In this document: positions 1 to 5,679 of the stretch, piece after piece
How positions within the stretch are numbered: the first letter of the stretch is position 1
Layout: each line of letters begins with the position of its first letter
Assembly (NCBI GenBank): GCA_021781255.1
Contig: JAJXXG010000580.1
Span: 1 to 7,212, forward strand
Source: Acidobacteriota bacterium
GTDB taxonomy: Bacteria; Acidobacteriota; Terriglobia; Terriglobales; Acidobacteriaceae
Reading direction: 5' to 3'
DNA length: 7,212 nt
Position numbers and translations under genes: made by a program
Notes under the pieces: model-generated
What the model saw: only the letters and a program-made list of their open reading frames with translations
What the model was told of the DNA's origin: nothing
Database searches by the model: none

Positions 1-1428
1 CGCGCGTACGTTCTGATCGAAACTACCGTCGTCCTTGATGTAGCCGGCGTGCAGCCGGATGACGTTCGCGCCGTTAAGGTCTGCTGGCCTTACCTTCCAA
101 TCAGCTTCGTAGGTGGTTTCGAGATCTGCGACGGGCTCGAGGAACTTGAAGACAACGCGAAGCAGGCCGACGGACCTTCCTTCCTCCAATTGATAGCGCT
201 TTTCCCCATCTTGCGATCGTACATAACGGCTGCTGCCGAAATGTGCCTCGCGTTTCCAATGTTCGGCGTCGATCCACGTGTCTTCGTAATCGCCCTTCTC
301 CACCTTGCCAGAAGGATCAGCCGCATCGAATTCCGCCTTCAGTGTGTATGGAGACTTACTCGCATTGCCAAGAAATTCGGCCGCGCGGAGGCTCGCTAGG
401 TACGTCTTTGCCGGCAAGAAGTTTTCCGTCCCGGCAAGGCGGCCGGCTTTGAAAGACATGGTGATGCGAGAAACCACCTGAACCGGCTCGCCATTCACGA
501 GTACGGGCTTGAAGCGCATGGCGGAGATCGCCTTTGACGCCGTCTCTGACACCGCATGGTTGTCCGTGACTATTGCGCCAATTTCGCGGACGATGCCTTC
601 ACGGTCGATGGCGACAGTTGCCGTCAAGGTGCCCTCGAACGGGCCGTCCTGAATCGTCGGCCACGCTATCGGAGGTGCGCTCTCCAGATTCTTCCGACAC
701 AGAACTTCATCCAGCAGAATCGTCTTGATCGGGTGTGGATCGGCGCCCGGGGCAGAAGCGTCGAACATTTTATCGTCCAGTTTTAAATCCCCCAGATCGG
801 TGATCTTGGCCGTGACCTCCGGACTGCCACACAAAACCGTTCGGGCGACATGAAGGTCGTGGAACTTCTTGTAATCCCTGTAAAGCCCGCACCAACCGGG
901 TCCTCCACCGTAAAAAAGTAGGCCGGTTGCGTCGCTGATCGCGATTGACGACCCGATGCCCTTTGTGACCTGGCCATCGGTGCTTGGGACTGACCACTGG
1001 TAATAGGTTGAGCCTGCGAGATGCTTCAAATCAGCACCAGCGACGTCCTTAAGGCGATCTTCAAGGTGAGGAACTGGATCGATCAGGGCGACGGTTAACT
1101 CACGCAGCCACTCCGGACGATAGGTACCATCGTTCTTCTGCCAAACGCGGTCGCCATTCACAATTTCAATCTGATGAAATTCGGGCGTCCGAAGTTCCTT
1201 GCGGTAACGGTCCGGAGATTGCCACCATATCTCGACTTCACCCGTACGTGAAGGATTGGTACCTCGCGACGACGCGAACGACGCTACTAGGTGAAACGGA
1301 CGAGTGCCGGGCTGATTGAGCGTGCTCCTCTTAACCGACTCCCGGACGTACGACACGTCGTCGGCAATGGAGAGAAACGGGAAAAAGGTGAGCAAAGGGA
1401 GCAGAACGATTCCAAGCCGTTTCACCAT
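1..1428 (-). CDS. Secreted protein with a central TonB C-terminal-like domain flanked by two similar domains (3' end outside window)
   Basis: The frame is open from the ATG at 1428 to the window edge (476 codons, no stop), so the C-terminus is missing. Residues 1-22 form a Sec signal peptide: basic MVKR, then a hydrophobic stretch, with likely cleavage after A22 (SIA-DD). The mature protein should be periplasmic. Residues ~265-325 resemble a TonB_C domain: a beta strand ending in AIDREGIVREI, then a helix with the end SAMRFKPVLVNGEP and a last strand, matching the family pattern 'A...WRF.PA..NG.PV'. Residues ~44-160 and ~359-476 look alike by eye: WWQSPDRYRKEL against TWIDAEHWKREA, GDRVWQKNDG against GEKRYQLEEG, and DPVPHLED against EPVADLET. 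The repeated unit recalls LolA-type folds, but that is only an inference. There is no TonB transmembrane anchor or proline-rich linker, so a classical energy transducer is unlikely. Codons such as TTA, CTA and ATA occur here but are scarce in neighbouring genes. Function unknown. Confidence 0.85.
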   Translation of the reverse strand, partial: MVKRLGIVLLPLLTFFPFLSIADDVSYVRESVKRSTLNQPGTRPFHLVASFASSRGTNPSRTGEVEIWWQSPDRYRKELRTPEFHQIEIVNGDRVWQKNDGTYRPEWLRELTVALIDPVPHLEDRLKDVAGADLKHLAGSTYYQWSVPSTDGQVTKGIGSSIAISDATGLLFYGGGPGWCGLYRDYKKFHDLHVARTVLCGSPEVTAKITDLGDLKLDDKMFDASAPGADPHPIKTILLDEVLCRKNLESAPPIAWPTIQDGPFEGTLTATVAIDREGIVREIGAIVTDNHAVSETASKAISAMRFKPVLVNGEPVQVVSRITMSFKAGRLAGTENFLPAKTYLASLRAAEFLGNASKSPYTLKAEFDAADPSGKVEKGDYEDTWIDAEHWKREAHFGSSRYVRSQDGEKRYQLEEGRSVGLLRVVFKFLEPVADLETTYEADWKVRPADLNGANVIRLHAGYIKDDGSFDQNVRA

Positions 1429-1472
1429 TGGGCGCCAGTTTACCACGATCGATCTTGAACTGAATTGTCGGC

Positions 1473-1500
1473 ATTATGAATCGCGAAGTAGCTGCGACAA
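1473..1500 (-). promoter_or_regulatory. Candidate sigma-70-type promoter for the TonB_C-domain gene
   Basis: Read on the minus strand, TTGTCG (1500-1495, four of six matches to TTGACA) is followed after 16 bp by CATAAT (1478-1473, five of six matches to TATAAT). The -10 box lies 44 bp upstream of the ATG at 1428, which leaves a short leader. No strong Shine-Dalgarno sequence is visible before that ATG. This is a pattern match only. Confidence 0.4.
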
Positions 1501-1507
1501 AGCGGAC

Positions 1508-1553
1508 TTTCCCACCTCGCTTGGAAAGCGCTGCGCATTTCCCACTTTTCCAC
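1508..1553 (-). promoter_or_regulatory. Cluster of GTGGGAAA-type direct repeats with an embedded imperfect palindrome
   Basis: On the minus strand GTGGGAAA occurs at 1515-1508 and 1545-1538, and the variant GTGGAAAA sits directly next to it at 1553-1546. Between and overlapping these, 1523-1542 is an imperfect palindrome: GGAAA, then GCGC-T-GCGC, then TTTCC. The cluster lies 8 bp upstream of the candidate -35 box of the TonB_C-domain gene, a sensible place for an operator. MraZ binds GTGGG repeats, but those are more evenly spaced, and mraZ is not in the window. The binding factor is unknown. Confidence 0.3.
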
Positions 1554-1609
1554 AGCTTTGACGGCTGCAATCGAAGCATAAATGTTCACGCTTCTAAGAT
1601 AGGTCGACC

Positions 1610-2077
1610 CTAGAAGGGAATATCGTCGTCCGAAATCTCGGTTGCCTGCGCGTAGTCGTCCTGTCCCGCCTGCGAACGCTGGTCAAAGCTCGCCGCGGAC
1701 CCCGATTGCCGGCTGTATCCACCGGAGCCTGCGCCTTCATCGCGCCCCGAAAGCAGCGAGAGATCATTCACGATAATCTCGGTACGATAGCGCTTCGCGC
1801 CGGTCTCCTTGTCATCCCAGCTCCGCGTCTGGATCTTGCCCTCAACGTAGAGCTTGGTGCCCTTCTTCACATAGTCGCGGACGATCTCAGCCAGTCGTGA
1901 AAAGGCAACTAGGTTGTGCCACTCCGTGCGATCCTGCCAGTTGCCCTGCGCATCCTTCTGGCGATCGGTCGTGGCCAGCGTAAAGTTGGCCACCATGGTG
2001 CCGCCGCCCGTGGAGCGGATTTCAGGATCTTTTCCCACATTGCCCAAAAGAATAACTTTATTGACTGATTTCGCCAT
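1610..2077 (-). CDS. ssb: Single-stranded DNA-binding protein SSB
   Basis: This 155-aa protein binds single-stranded DNA in replication, recombination and repair, normally as a tetramer. Residues ~1-110 form the OB fold: it starts MAKSVNKVILLGNVGKDPEI, continues with the NFTLATTDR and TEWHNLVAFSRLAEI motifs, then the glycine-containing KKGTKLYVEGKIQTRSW, and closes with RYRTEIIVNDL. The tail (~111-148) is a flexible Gly/Ser/Gln-rich linker, and the protein ends in the acidic tip DDDIPF that docks partner proteins. Length fits the family. The same frame extends upstream to 2188, but the ATG at 2077 is chosen because the OB fold begins there and GGAGAG lies 9 nt upstream. It sits 40 bp behind the small membrane protein gene on the same strand, so co-transcription with the cyoE cluster is possible but not shown. 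Confidence 0.97.
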   Translation of the reverse strand: MAKSVNKVILLGNVGKDPEIRSTGGGTMVANFTLATTDRQKDAQGNWQDRTEWHNLVAFSRLAEIVRDYVKKGTKLYVEGKIQTRSWDDKETGAKRYRTEIIVNDLSLLSGRDEGAGSGGYSRQSGSAASFDQRSQAGQDDYAQATEISDDDIPF

Positions 2078-2086
2078 GTTCGTGTG

Positions 2087-2092
2087 CTCTCC
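2087..2092 (-). promoter_or_regulatory. Ribosome binding site that fixes the ssb start
   Basis: The minus strand reads GGAGAG followed by 9 nt and then the ATG at 2077. This supports 2077 over the in-frame upstream start at 2188, which would add 37 residues without similarity to SSB and overlap the preceding gene. Confidence 0.75.
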
Positions 2093-2117
2093 AGTAAGCA
2101 GAAAGAATATCAGACCG

Positions 2118-2405
2118 TCAGCCCCGCCGAGCCATCGAGCGGCGGCGCATCCATTTCGCCACGCCCAGCGCCAACAGCAGCCCGCCAAAGGGGAGACACA
2201 TCAACGCGACAATCAGCGCAAACCAGCCGGTATTCGTGTGCGCGCCCGTGCGGGAAAAGCCGCCCAGAACTGTCTGCAGCAGAATCACCGCCAGCAGCCC
2301 TGACACCACCATCCATCCGCCCCATTGCAGAAGCTGGCGCGTACCATCTTCGGGCATCGCGGCTCGCACACTTGCAGCGTTCGGCGTGGAGCGGCTGGGA
2401 GTCAT
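2118..2405 (-). CDS. Small two-helix membrane protein next to cyoE and DUF420 (unknown function)
   Basis: I do not recognise this 95-aa protein. The N-terminal ~30 residues are polar. Two hydrophobic segments follow at ~32-51 (WMVVSGLLAVILLQTVLG) and ~61-84 (WFALIVALMCLPFGGLLLAL), joined by a short loop rich in Gly, Thr and His (GGFSRTGAHTNTG). The C-terminus is strongly basic (KWMRRRSMARR), which predicts a cytoplasmic end by the positive-inside rule, so both ends are probably cytoplasmic. The ATG at 2405 is favoured over the GTG at 2408 because AAGGA (2417-2413) sits 7 nt upstream. The start lies 4 bp after the DUF420 stop and its ribosome binding site is inside the end of DUF420, so the two are very likely translationally coupled. 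That position suggests a role in terminal oxidase assembly or haem handling, but nothing in the sequence proves it. Confidence 0.72.
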   Translation of the reverse strand: MTPSRSTPNAASVRAAMPEDGTRQLLQWGGWMVVSGLLAVILLQTVLGGFSRTGAHTNTGWFALIVALMCLPFGGLLLALGVAKWMRRRSMARRG

Positions 2406-2409
2406 CACT

Positions 2410-2967
2410 CTATCCTTGCGCCAGGCGCAACATTACATACGTGATCACGCCGGTCACCGATACATAGAGCCACAGCGGAAACGTCCACCGGGCCACCTTG
2501 CGATGCTGCGGAATCCGTCCGCTCAAGGAAAAGAAGAAGGTCACCAGCACCAGCGGCAGCGCCACCGTTGCCAGCACAATGTGGCTCGCCAGCAGCATCA
2601 GATAGAACGTGCGAAAAGCGGCGTGCACGGGATAGCGCACGTCTCCGTGCAGCGCATGATGCAGGATGTATCCCACCAGAAACAGCGTGGAAAATCCAAA
2701 CGCGGTCATCATCGACGCGCGATGCGCCTCGATTTTCCGGGCGTGAATGAATGTGAATCCAATCAGCAGTGCCGTTGCGGAAAGCCCGTTCAGCAAAGCA
2801 TTCAGCGGCGGCAAAAATGCAAATCGCACGCTGCCGGCATCGCTTGCCGGATGAATGTAAATTAGCCAGAACAGAAATGCCGTAGCCGCCACGCTGATGC
2901 CAAGGATCACGGCTATCGCAGTGCGTGTGCCCGCAGGAGAACTCGACGTGGAAGTGGTCGTCGTCAT
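2410..2967 (-). CDS. DUF420 / CtaM-like membrane protein, probable haem-copper oxidase assembly factor
   Basis: This 185-aa integral membrane protein has about five predicted helices: ~16-38, 54-75, 87-104, 119-147 and 160-182. The layout, length and motifs fit the DUF420 family: LPPLNALLNGLSATALLIGF, an IHARKIEAHRASMM loop, GYILHHALHG, and a closing WTFPLWLYVSVTGVITYVML. The family includes B. subtilis YozB and S. aureus CtaM, the latter required for an active aa3-type oxidase. Histidines at 75, 82, 103, 104, 107 and 129 lie near membrane borders and could serve metal or haem contacts; that is inference. The first ~12 residues are a Thr/Ser-rich tail. The start is supported by GAGG overlapping the cyoE stop, 5 nt before the ATG. 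The gap to cyoE is only 6 bp, which ties this gene to haem O synthesis. Confidence 0.92.
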   Translation of the reverse strand: MTTTTSTSSSPAGTRTAIAVILGISVAATAFLFWLIYIHPASDAGSVRFAFLPPLNALLNGLSATALLIGFTFIHARKIEAHRASMMTAFGFSTLFLVGYILHHALHGDVRYPVHAAFRTFYLMLLASHIVLATVALPLVLVTFFFSLSGRIPQHRKVARWTFPLWLYVSVTGVITYVMLRLAQG

Positions 2968-2973
2968 GGTGCC

Positions 2974-3984
2974 TCAATGTGCCGCAATGGCGCAAAGCAT
3001 CAACGTCGTCATCAAAAGCGGAAGATAAATGACGCTGACCTTCAGCAGATCACGCGCCAACATCCTGCTCTCTGTATCCGAAGTAGCCTTGAGAATCCGC
3101 GCAAAGCGGATGGTGTAGGCCAGGTAGAACAGTCCCAGGGCAGTGGCCAGCACCGCATAGGTTGTGCCCGCCATGCCCAGCTTCCACGGAGCCAGGCTCA
3201 CCGGGATCATCAATACTGCGTAGAACAGGGCCTCTGCCACGGTTGAAAGCCCATCGGGCTGCGCCACCGGCAGCATGCGAATCCCCGCGCGCGCATACTC
3301 CTCGCGATACATCCAGGAGATCGCCATGAAATGCGGAAATTGCCACACAAATAGAATCGCGAACAGCGCCACGGCCGGCCACTCAATGCGCCCGCGAGCG
3401 GCTGTCCAGCCCAGCATCGGTCCCATCGCTCCGGGGAACGCCCCGATGAACGTCGCCAGTGTCGTTACGCGCTTCAACGGCGTGTACACCGCAACGTACG
3501 TGAATGCCGTGAGCAGTGCCAGGGAAACGGTGAGCAGATTGGTATGCAGCGCCAGCCAGATTCCGCCCAACGCAAGCGCACTAATGCCGGCAAGTATGCC
3601 TTCCAGCAGCGTGAACCGCCCTGTCGGTAGCGGCCTGTCGGCCGTCCGCCGCATCAGCGCATCCGATGTCCGCTCCAGCGCCTGGTTCAGCGCGCCTGAG
3701 CCAGCCGACACCAGGCCAATGCCGAACAGCGTGTCCAGCAGCCCACGTTGCAGGCTTGAGATATCGGACTGCATCGAGCCCAGGTAAAAACCCGCCCAGC
3801 CCGTCACCACCACCATGCCCGTGACGCGCACCTTGAACAACTCGCGGAAGTCATGAATCAACGTCGCCGTCGTGCCGGGGCTCGGCGCGTGGATGGGATG
3901 ATGCCCATGCAGCGACGCATGCGCGTGGCTTTCATTTGGCGCGGCAAGCTCTGCCGAAGCGGTGGCTTGGGAAACGGGAGTCAT
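2974..3984 (-). CDS. cyoE: Protoheme IX farnesyltransferase (haem O synthase)
   Basis: CyoE/CtaB transfers a farnesyl group from farnesyl diphosphate to haem b, making haem O for terminal oxidases. It is a polytopic inner-membrane enzyme of the UbiA superfamily. The 336-aa product starts its core at ~45 (FRELFKVRVTGMVVVTGW). The first Asp-rich motif is N100-x3-E104-x3-D108 followed by the diagnostic RRTADRPLPTGR. The second conserved block is GPMLGWTAARG (~188-198) then FVWQFPHFMAISWMYREEYA (212-231) and AGIRMLPV. The position two before D108, often Asp in this family, is T106, and the Asp of the second motif appears as E229. Residues 1-44 are an extra tail with six histidines between 20 and 32 (HAHASLHGHHPIH). 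The start lacks a strong Shine-Dalgarno sequence. It heads a tight cluster with DUF420 and a small membrane protein. Length is slightly above the usual ~300 aa because of the tail. Confidence 0.96.
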   Translation of the reverse strand: MTPVSQATASAELAAPNESHAHASLHGHHPIHAPSPGTTATLIHDFRELFKVRVTGMVVVTGWAGFYLGSMQSDISSLQRGLLDTLFGIGLVSAGSGALNQALERTSDALMRRTADRPLPTGRFTLLEGILAGISALALGGIWLALHTNLLTVSLALLTAFTYVAVYTPLKRVTTLATFIGAFPGAMGPMLGWTAARGRIEWPAVALFAILFVWQFPHFMAISWMYREEYARAGIRMLPVAQPDGLSTVAEALFYAVLMIPVSLAPWKLGMAGTTYAVLATALGLFYLAYTIRFARILKATSDTESRMLARDLLKVSVIYLPLLMTTLMLCAIAAH

Positions 3985-4008
3985 GGATAGGTTTGGGACC
4001 TCTGCAGC

Positions 4009-4023
4009 ATTGCCCGGGGCAAT
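4009..4023. promoter_or_regulatory. 15-bp perfect palindrome in the cyoE leader
   Basis: ATTGCCC and GGGCAAT flank a single central base, 24 bp upstream of the cyoE ATG. As RNA it could form only a short 6-bp hairpin with a 3-nt loop and no U-run follows, so it is a better candidate for a dimeric regulator site than for a terminator. No regulator can be named. Confidence 0.35.
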
Positions 4024-4032
4024 ACCGCACCT

Positions 4033-4046
4033 GTATCTGATGATAC
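4033..4046. promoter_or_regulatory. Second short inverted repeat (GTATC-N4-GATAC) in the aroK-cyoE gap
   Basis: GTATC and GATAC are separated by TGAT. It lies 9 bp from the 15-bp palindrome. The 5-N4-5 spacing is typical of operator half-sites, but the repeat is short and could occur by chance. Together the two repeats fill much of the 87-bp aroK-cyoE gap. Confidence 0.22.
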
Positions 4047-4071
4047 CAAGTGCGCGCGACCCGCAGGGCGC

Positions 4072-4605
4072 TTACAGCCCCGCAGCCTGCACAATGGCGT
4101 CAGCCACCTGCTCCGGCGTCAGCGCATCCACGGCAATACTCACATGCGCGGTGCGGTAGAGCGGCATCCGCCGATGGTAGCGGTTCGCCAGGTTTGCCTG
4201 GTCTGCCAGCACCGGACGCGTATGCTCGGTTCCCTTGCACCGCTCCAGCGTTGTGGTCAGTTCCACCTCCAGGTGAACCAGCAGCGTGCGGGGGGCCTGC
4301 AAGAGCAGATCGCGCGTCTCAGTCCGCTCAATGGCGCCGCCGCCTAGTGCCAGCACCAGAGCATCCTCGGCCCCCAGCCGGGCAATGGTCGCGTGTTCGC
4401 GGTCGCGAAATGCCGGTTCCCCAAAGCGGGCAAACAGATCGGCAATCGTGGTCCCGGCTTCAGCCTCGATTACCTCATCCACATCCAAGAAACGCCAGCC
4501 CAGCCGCTGCGCCACCAGCGGCCCCACCGTGCTCTTGCCCGAGCCCATAAAACCTGTCAGAACAATGCGGCGGATGCCGGTAGCCGAGTGCGTTTGCGTA
4601 TCCAT
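4072..4605 (-). CDS. aroK: Shikimate kinase
   Basis: Cytoplasmic enzyme that phosphorylates shikimate to shikimate 3-phosphate with ATP, the fifth step of the chorismate pathway. The 177-aa product has the Walker A loop GFMGSGKST (18-26), the shikimate-binding FLDVDEVIE (D41, D43), GEPAFRDRE with R67 (62-70), the GGG turn at 88-90, the lid motif R130-PVLA, and R146 in the RRMPLY block. All expected catalytic and binding positions are present and length is typical. The ATG at 4605 is preferred to an in-frame TTG two codons upstream; neither has a strong ribosome binding site. I use aroK as the family name; aroL-type paralogues cannot be told apart here. The flanking gaps (78 and 87 bp) leave room for a separate promoter, though I see none that is convincing. 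Confidence 0.96.
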   Translation of the reverse strand: MDTQTHSATGIRRIVLTGFMGSGKSTVGPLVAQRLGWRFLDVDEVIEAEAGTTIADLFARFGEPAFRDREHATIARLGAEDALVLALGGGAIERTETRDLLLQAPRTLLVHLEVELTTTLERCKGTEHTRPVLADQANLANRYHRRMPLYRTAHVSIAVDALTPEQVADAIVQAAGL

Positions 4606-4669
4606 CGTCAAGAAAGCAGGCCTTTCGTGCCCGGGAGGCGGACTCTTATCTCCAAGTTTATAGGCAACA

Positions 4670-4682
4670 CGCCGACCCGGCG
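4670..4682 (-). repeat. Short GC hairpin directly after the EamA transporter gene
   Basis: CGCCG and CGGCG flank a 3-base loop, starting 1 bp after the TGA of the transporter gene. It could act as a 3' mRNA end or a weak terminator, but no T-run follows on the minus strand (the next bases are TGTTGCCT), so an intrinsic terminator cannot be claimed. Confidence 0.3.
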
Positions 4683-4683
4683 T

Positions 4684-5103
4684 TCAGCCCAGGACCATCA
4701 CCATCGCCCCTGCCGTAATCAGGAGTCCACCCGCCACCACTGGCACCGTCAGCCGCTCCCCCAGCAGCAGCCAGGCAAACACCATCACCATTGGCACGCT
4801 CAGCTTGTCCAGCGGCGCCACACGCGAAGCTGGTCCCAGTTGCAGAGCCCGGAAATAGCAGAGCCACGACAGTCCCGTCGCCACTCCGGACAGCGTAAGA
4901 AACAGCATTGTCCGCCGGTCCAGCAGACGAATCTCTCCATGCTTGCCCAGCGCCAGCGCAATCGCCCACGTAAATACCACCACCACGCTGGTGCGAATCG
5001 CAGTCGCCAGGTTGGAGTCGACATGTGCCACGCCCACCTTGGCCAGCAGGGCAGTGGCGGCAGCAAAAACCCCGGAAAGCAGCGCCCATCCAATCCAGTT
5101 CAT
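4684..5103 (-). CDS. Half-size EamA-family (drug/metabolite transporter superfamily) membrane protein
   Basis: The 139-aa product is a single EamA unit with about five hydrophobic segments: ~2-21, 34-52, 67-85, 102-114 and 119-138. Recognisable family features are a WALLSGVFAAATALLAKVG opening, a GLSWLCYFRALQLGPASRV motif at ~77-94, and a PLDKLSVPMVMVFAWLLLGE block at ~97-116 followed by a final glycine-rich helix. Most EamA transporters carry two such units, but single-unit members of about 140 aa are well known and must pair as homo- or heterodimers. The substrate cannot be predicted. The frame runs much further upstream, antisense to lptE; the ATG at 5103 is chosen because family similarity starts exactly there, although no clear Shine-Dalgarno sequence precedes it. 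It is divergent from lptE and lies 78 bp ahead of aroK. Confidence 0.86.
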   Translation of the reverse strand: MNWIGWALLSGVFAAATALLAKVGVAHVDSNLATAIRTSVVVVFTWAIALALGKHGEIRLLDRRTMLFLTLSGVATGLSWLCYFRALQLGPASRVAPLDKLSVPMVMVFAWLLLGERLTVPVVAGGLLITAGAMVMVLG

Positions 5104-5157
5104 ATTCGATATGGTACGGCGCGCCTCACACCCGCCGTTGGATACACTGGAACTGTC
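5104..5157. promoter_or_regulatory. 54-bp divergent intergenic region between the EamA gene and lptE
   Basis: Two genes start outward from this interval, so at least one promoter should lie in it or overlap the coding starts. It contains the 8-bp palindrome GGCGCGCC (5118-5125) and, before lptE, GGATACACT (5140-5148). I could not match a convincing pair of -35 and -10 boxes on either strand. Confidence 0.4.
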
Positions 5158-5679
5158 ATGCGCCTGCTCCCATTTGCCTCGCTTGCCGCCGCCCTGCTTG
5201 GGCTGGCCGGCTGCGGTTATCACACGCTCGGCGCGGCCACGCATCTGCCGCCTGACGCCCATACCCTGTCCGTGCCAGTCTTCTCCACGCACACGGAGGC
5301 CTACCACACTGAGGCGTTGATGACCAACGCGGTCATTCGCGAGTTTGCCAGCCGCACGCGCCTGCGCGTTACGCCGGCTGAAGACGGCAACCCCGACCTC
5401 ATCCTGCACGGCACCATCCTGCAGGAGGCCGCTGCACCGCTCACGTACAACACCTCCACGCAGCAGTCCTCCAGCTTTCTCATCACGCTGGTTGCGTCGG
5501 TCAAGCTCACGGACCGCGACGGCAAGGTGCTTTACGAGAACAAGAACTACGTCTTCCGCCAGCAGTACCAGGCCACGACAGACCTGCCCACATTCCTCGA
5601 CGAGAGCCCCGCGGCAGAACAGCGCCTTTCGCGCGACTTTGCGCGCCAACTGGTCGCCGACATACTCGAGGGGCTTTAG
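5158..5679 (+). CDS. lptE: LPS-assembly lipoprotein LptE
   Basis: LptE plugs the LptD barrel in the outer membrane and helps insert lipopolysaccharide. The 173-aa product has a lipoprotein signal peptide (MRLLPFASLAAALLG) ending in the lipobox L16-A-G-C19, so C19 should be lipidated. The mature start CGYHTLG is typical of the family. The LptE-like alpha/beta fold follows: SVPVFSTHTEAYHTEALMTN then AVIREFASRTRLRV (~60-73), DLILHGTI, PLTYNTSTQQ, a long strand pair (LITLVASVKLTDRDGKVLYE), and a C-terminal helix AEQRLSRDFARQLVADILEG. Length fits. GGA lies about 7 nt before the ATG. holA lies downstream on the same strand, the usual order, but unusually far away (480 bp). The pattern is of the divergent non-enterobacterial type, so the name rests on the lipobox, the fold pattern and the neighbour. 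Confidence 0.9.
   Translation: MRLLPFASLAAALLGLAGCGYHTLGAATHLPPDAHTLSVPVFSTHTEAYHTEALMTNAVIREFASRTRLRVTPAEDGNPDLILHGTILQEAAAPLTYNTSTQQSSSFLITLVASVKLTDRDGKVLYENKNYVFRQQYQATTDLPTFLDESPAAEQRLSRDFARQLVADILEGL

Noticed and set aside
770..997. Apparent frame change near the run of six A residues at 914-919, suggested by open alternative frames on the minus strand.
   Set aside because: Codon-by-codon reading of the frame starting at 1428 shows no stop from there to the window edge, so no frameshift is needed.
1573..1594. 7-bp hairpin (GAAGCAT/ACGCTTC) downstream of ssb, considered as a terminator.
   Set aside because: The stem is short, has a G-T pair and is not followed by a T-run on the minus strand.
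2236..2865. Plus-strand open frame of 209 codons opposite the DUF420 and small membrane protein genes.
   Set aside because: The product is Arg/His/Gln-rich with no motif, while the opposite strand encodes recognisable membrane proteins.
4393..5157. Long plus-strand open frame that runs antisense to aroK and the EamA gene and joins the lptE frame.
   Set aside because: The upstream part is a His/Arg/Gln-rich antisense shadow; the lipoprotein signal peptide begins at the ATG at 5158.
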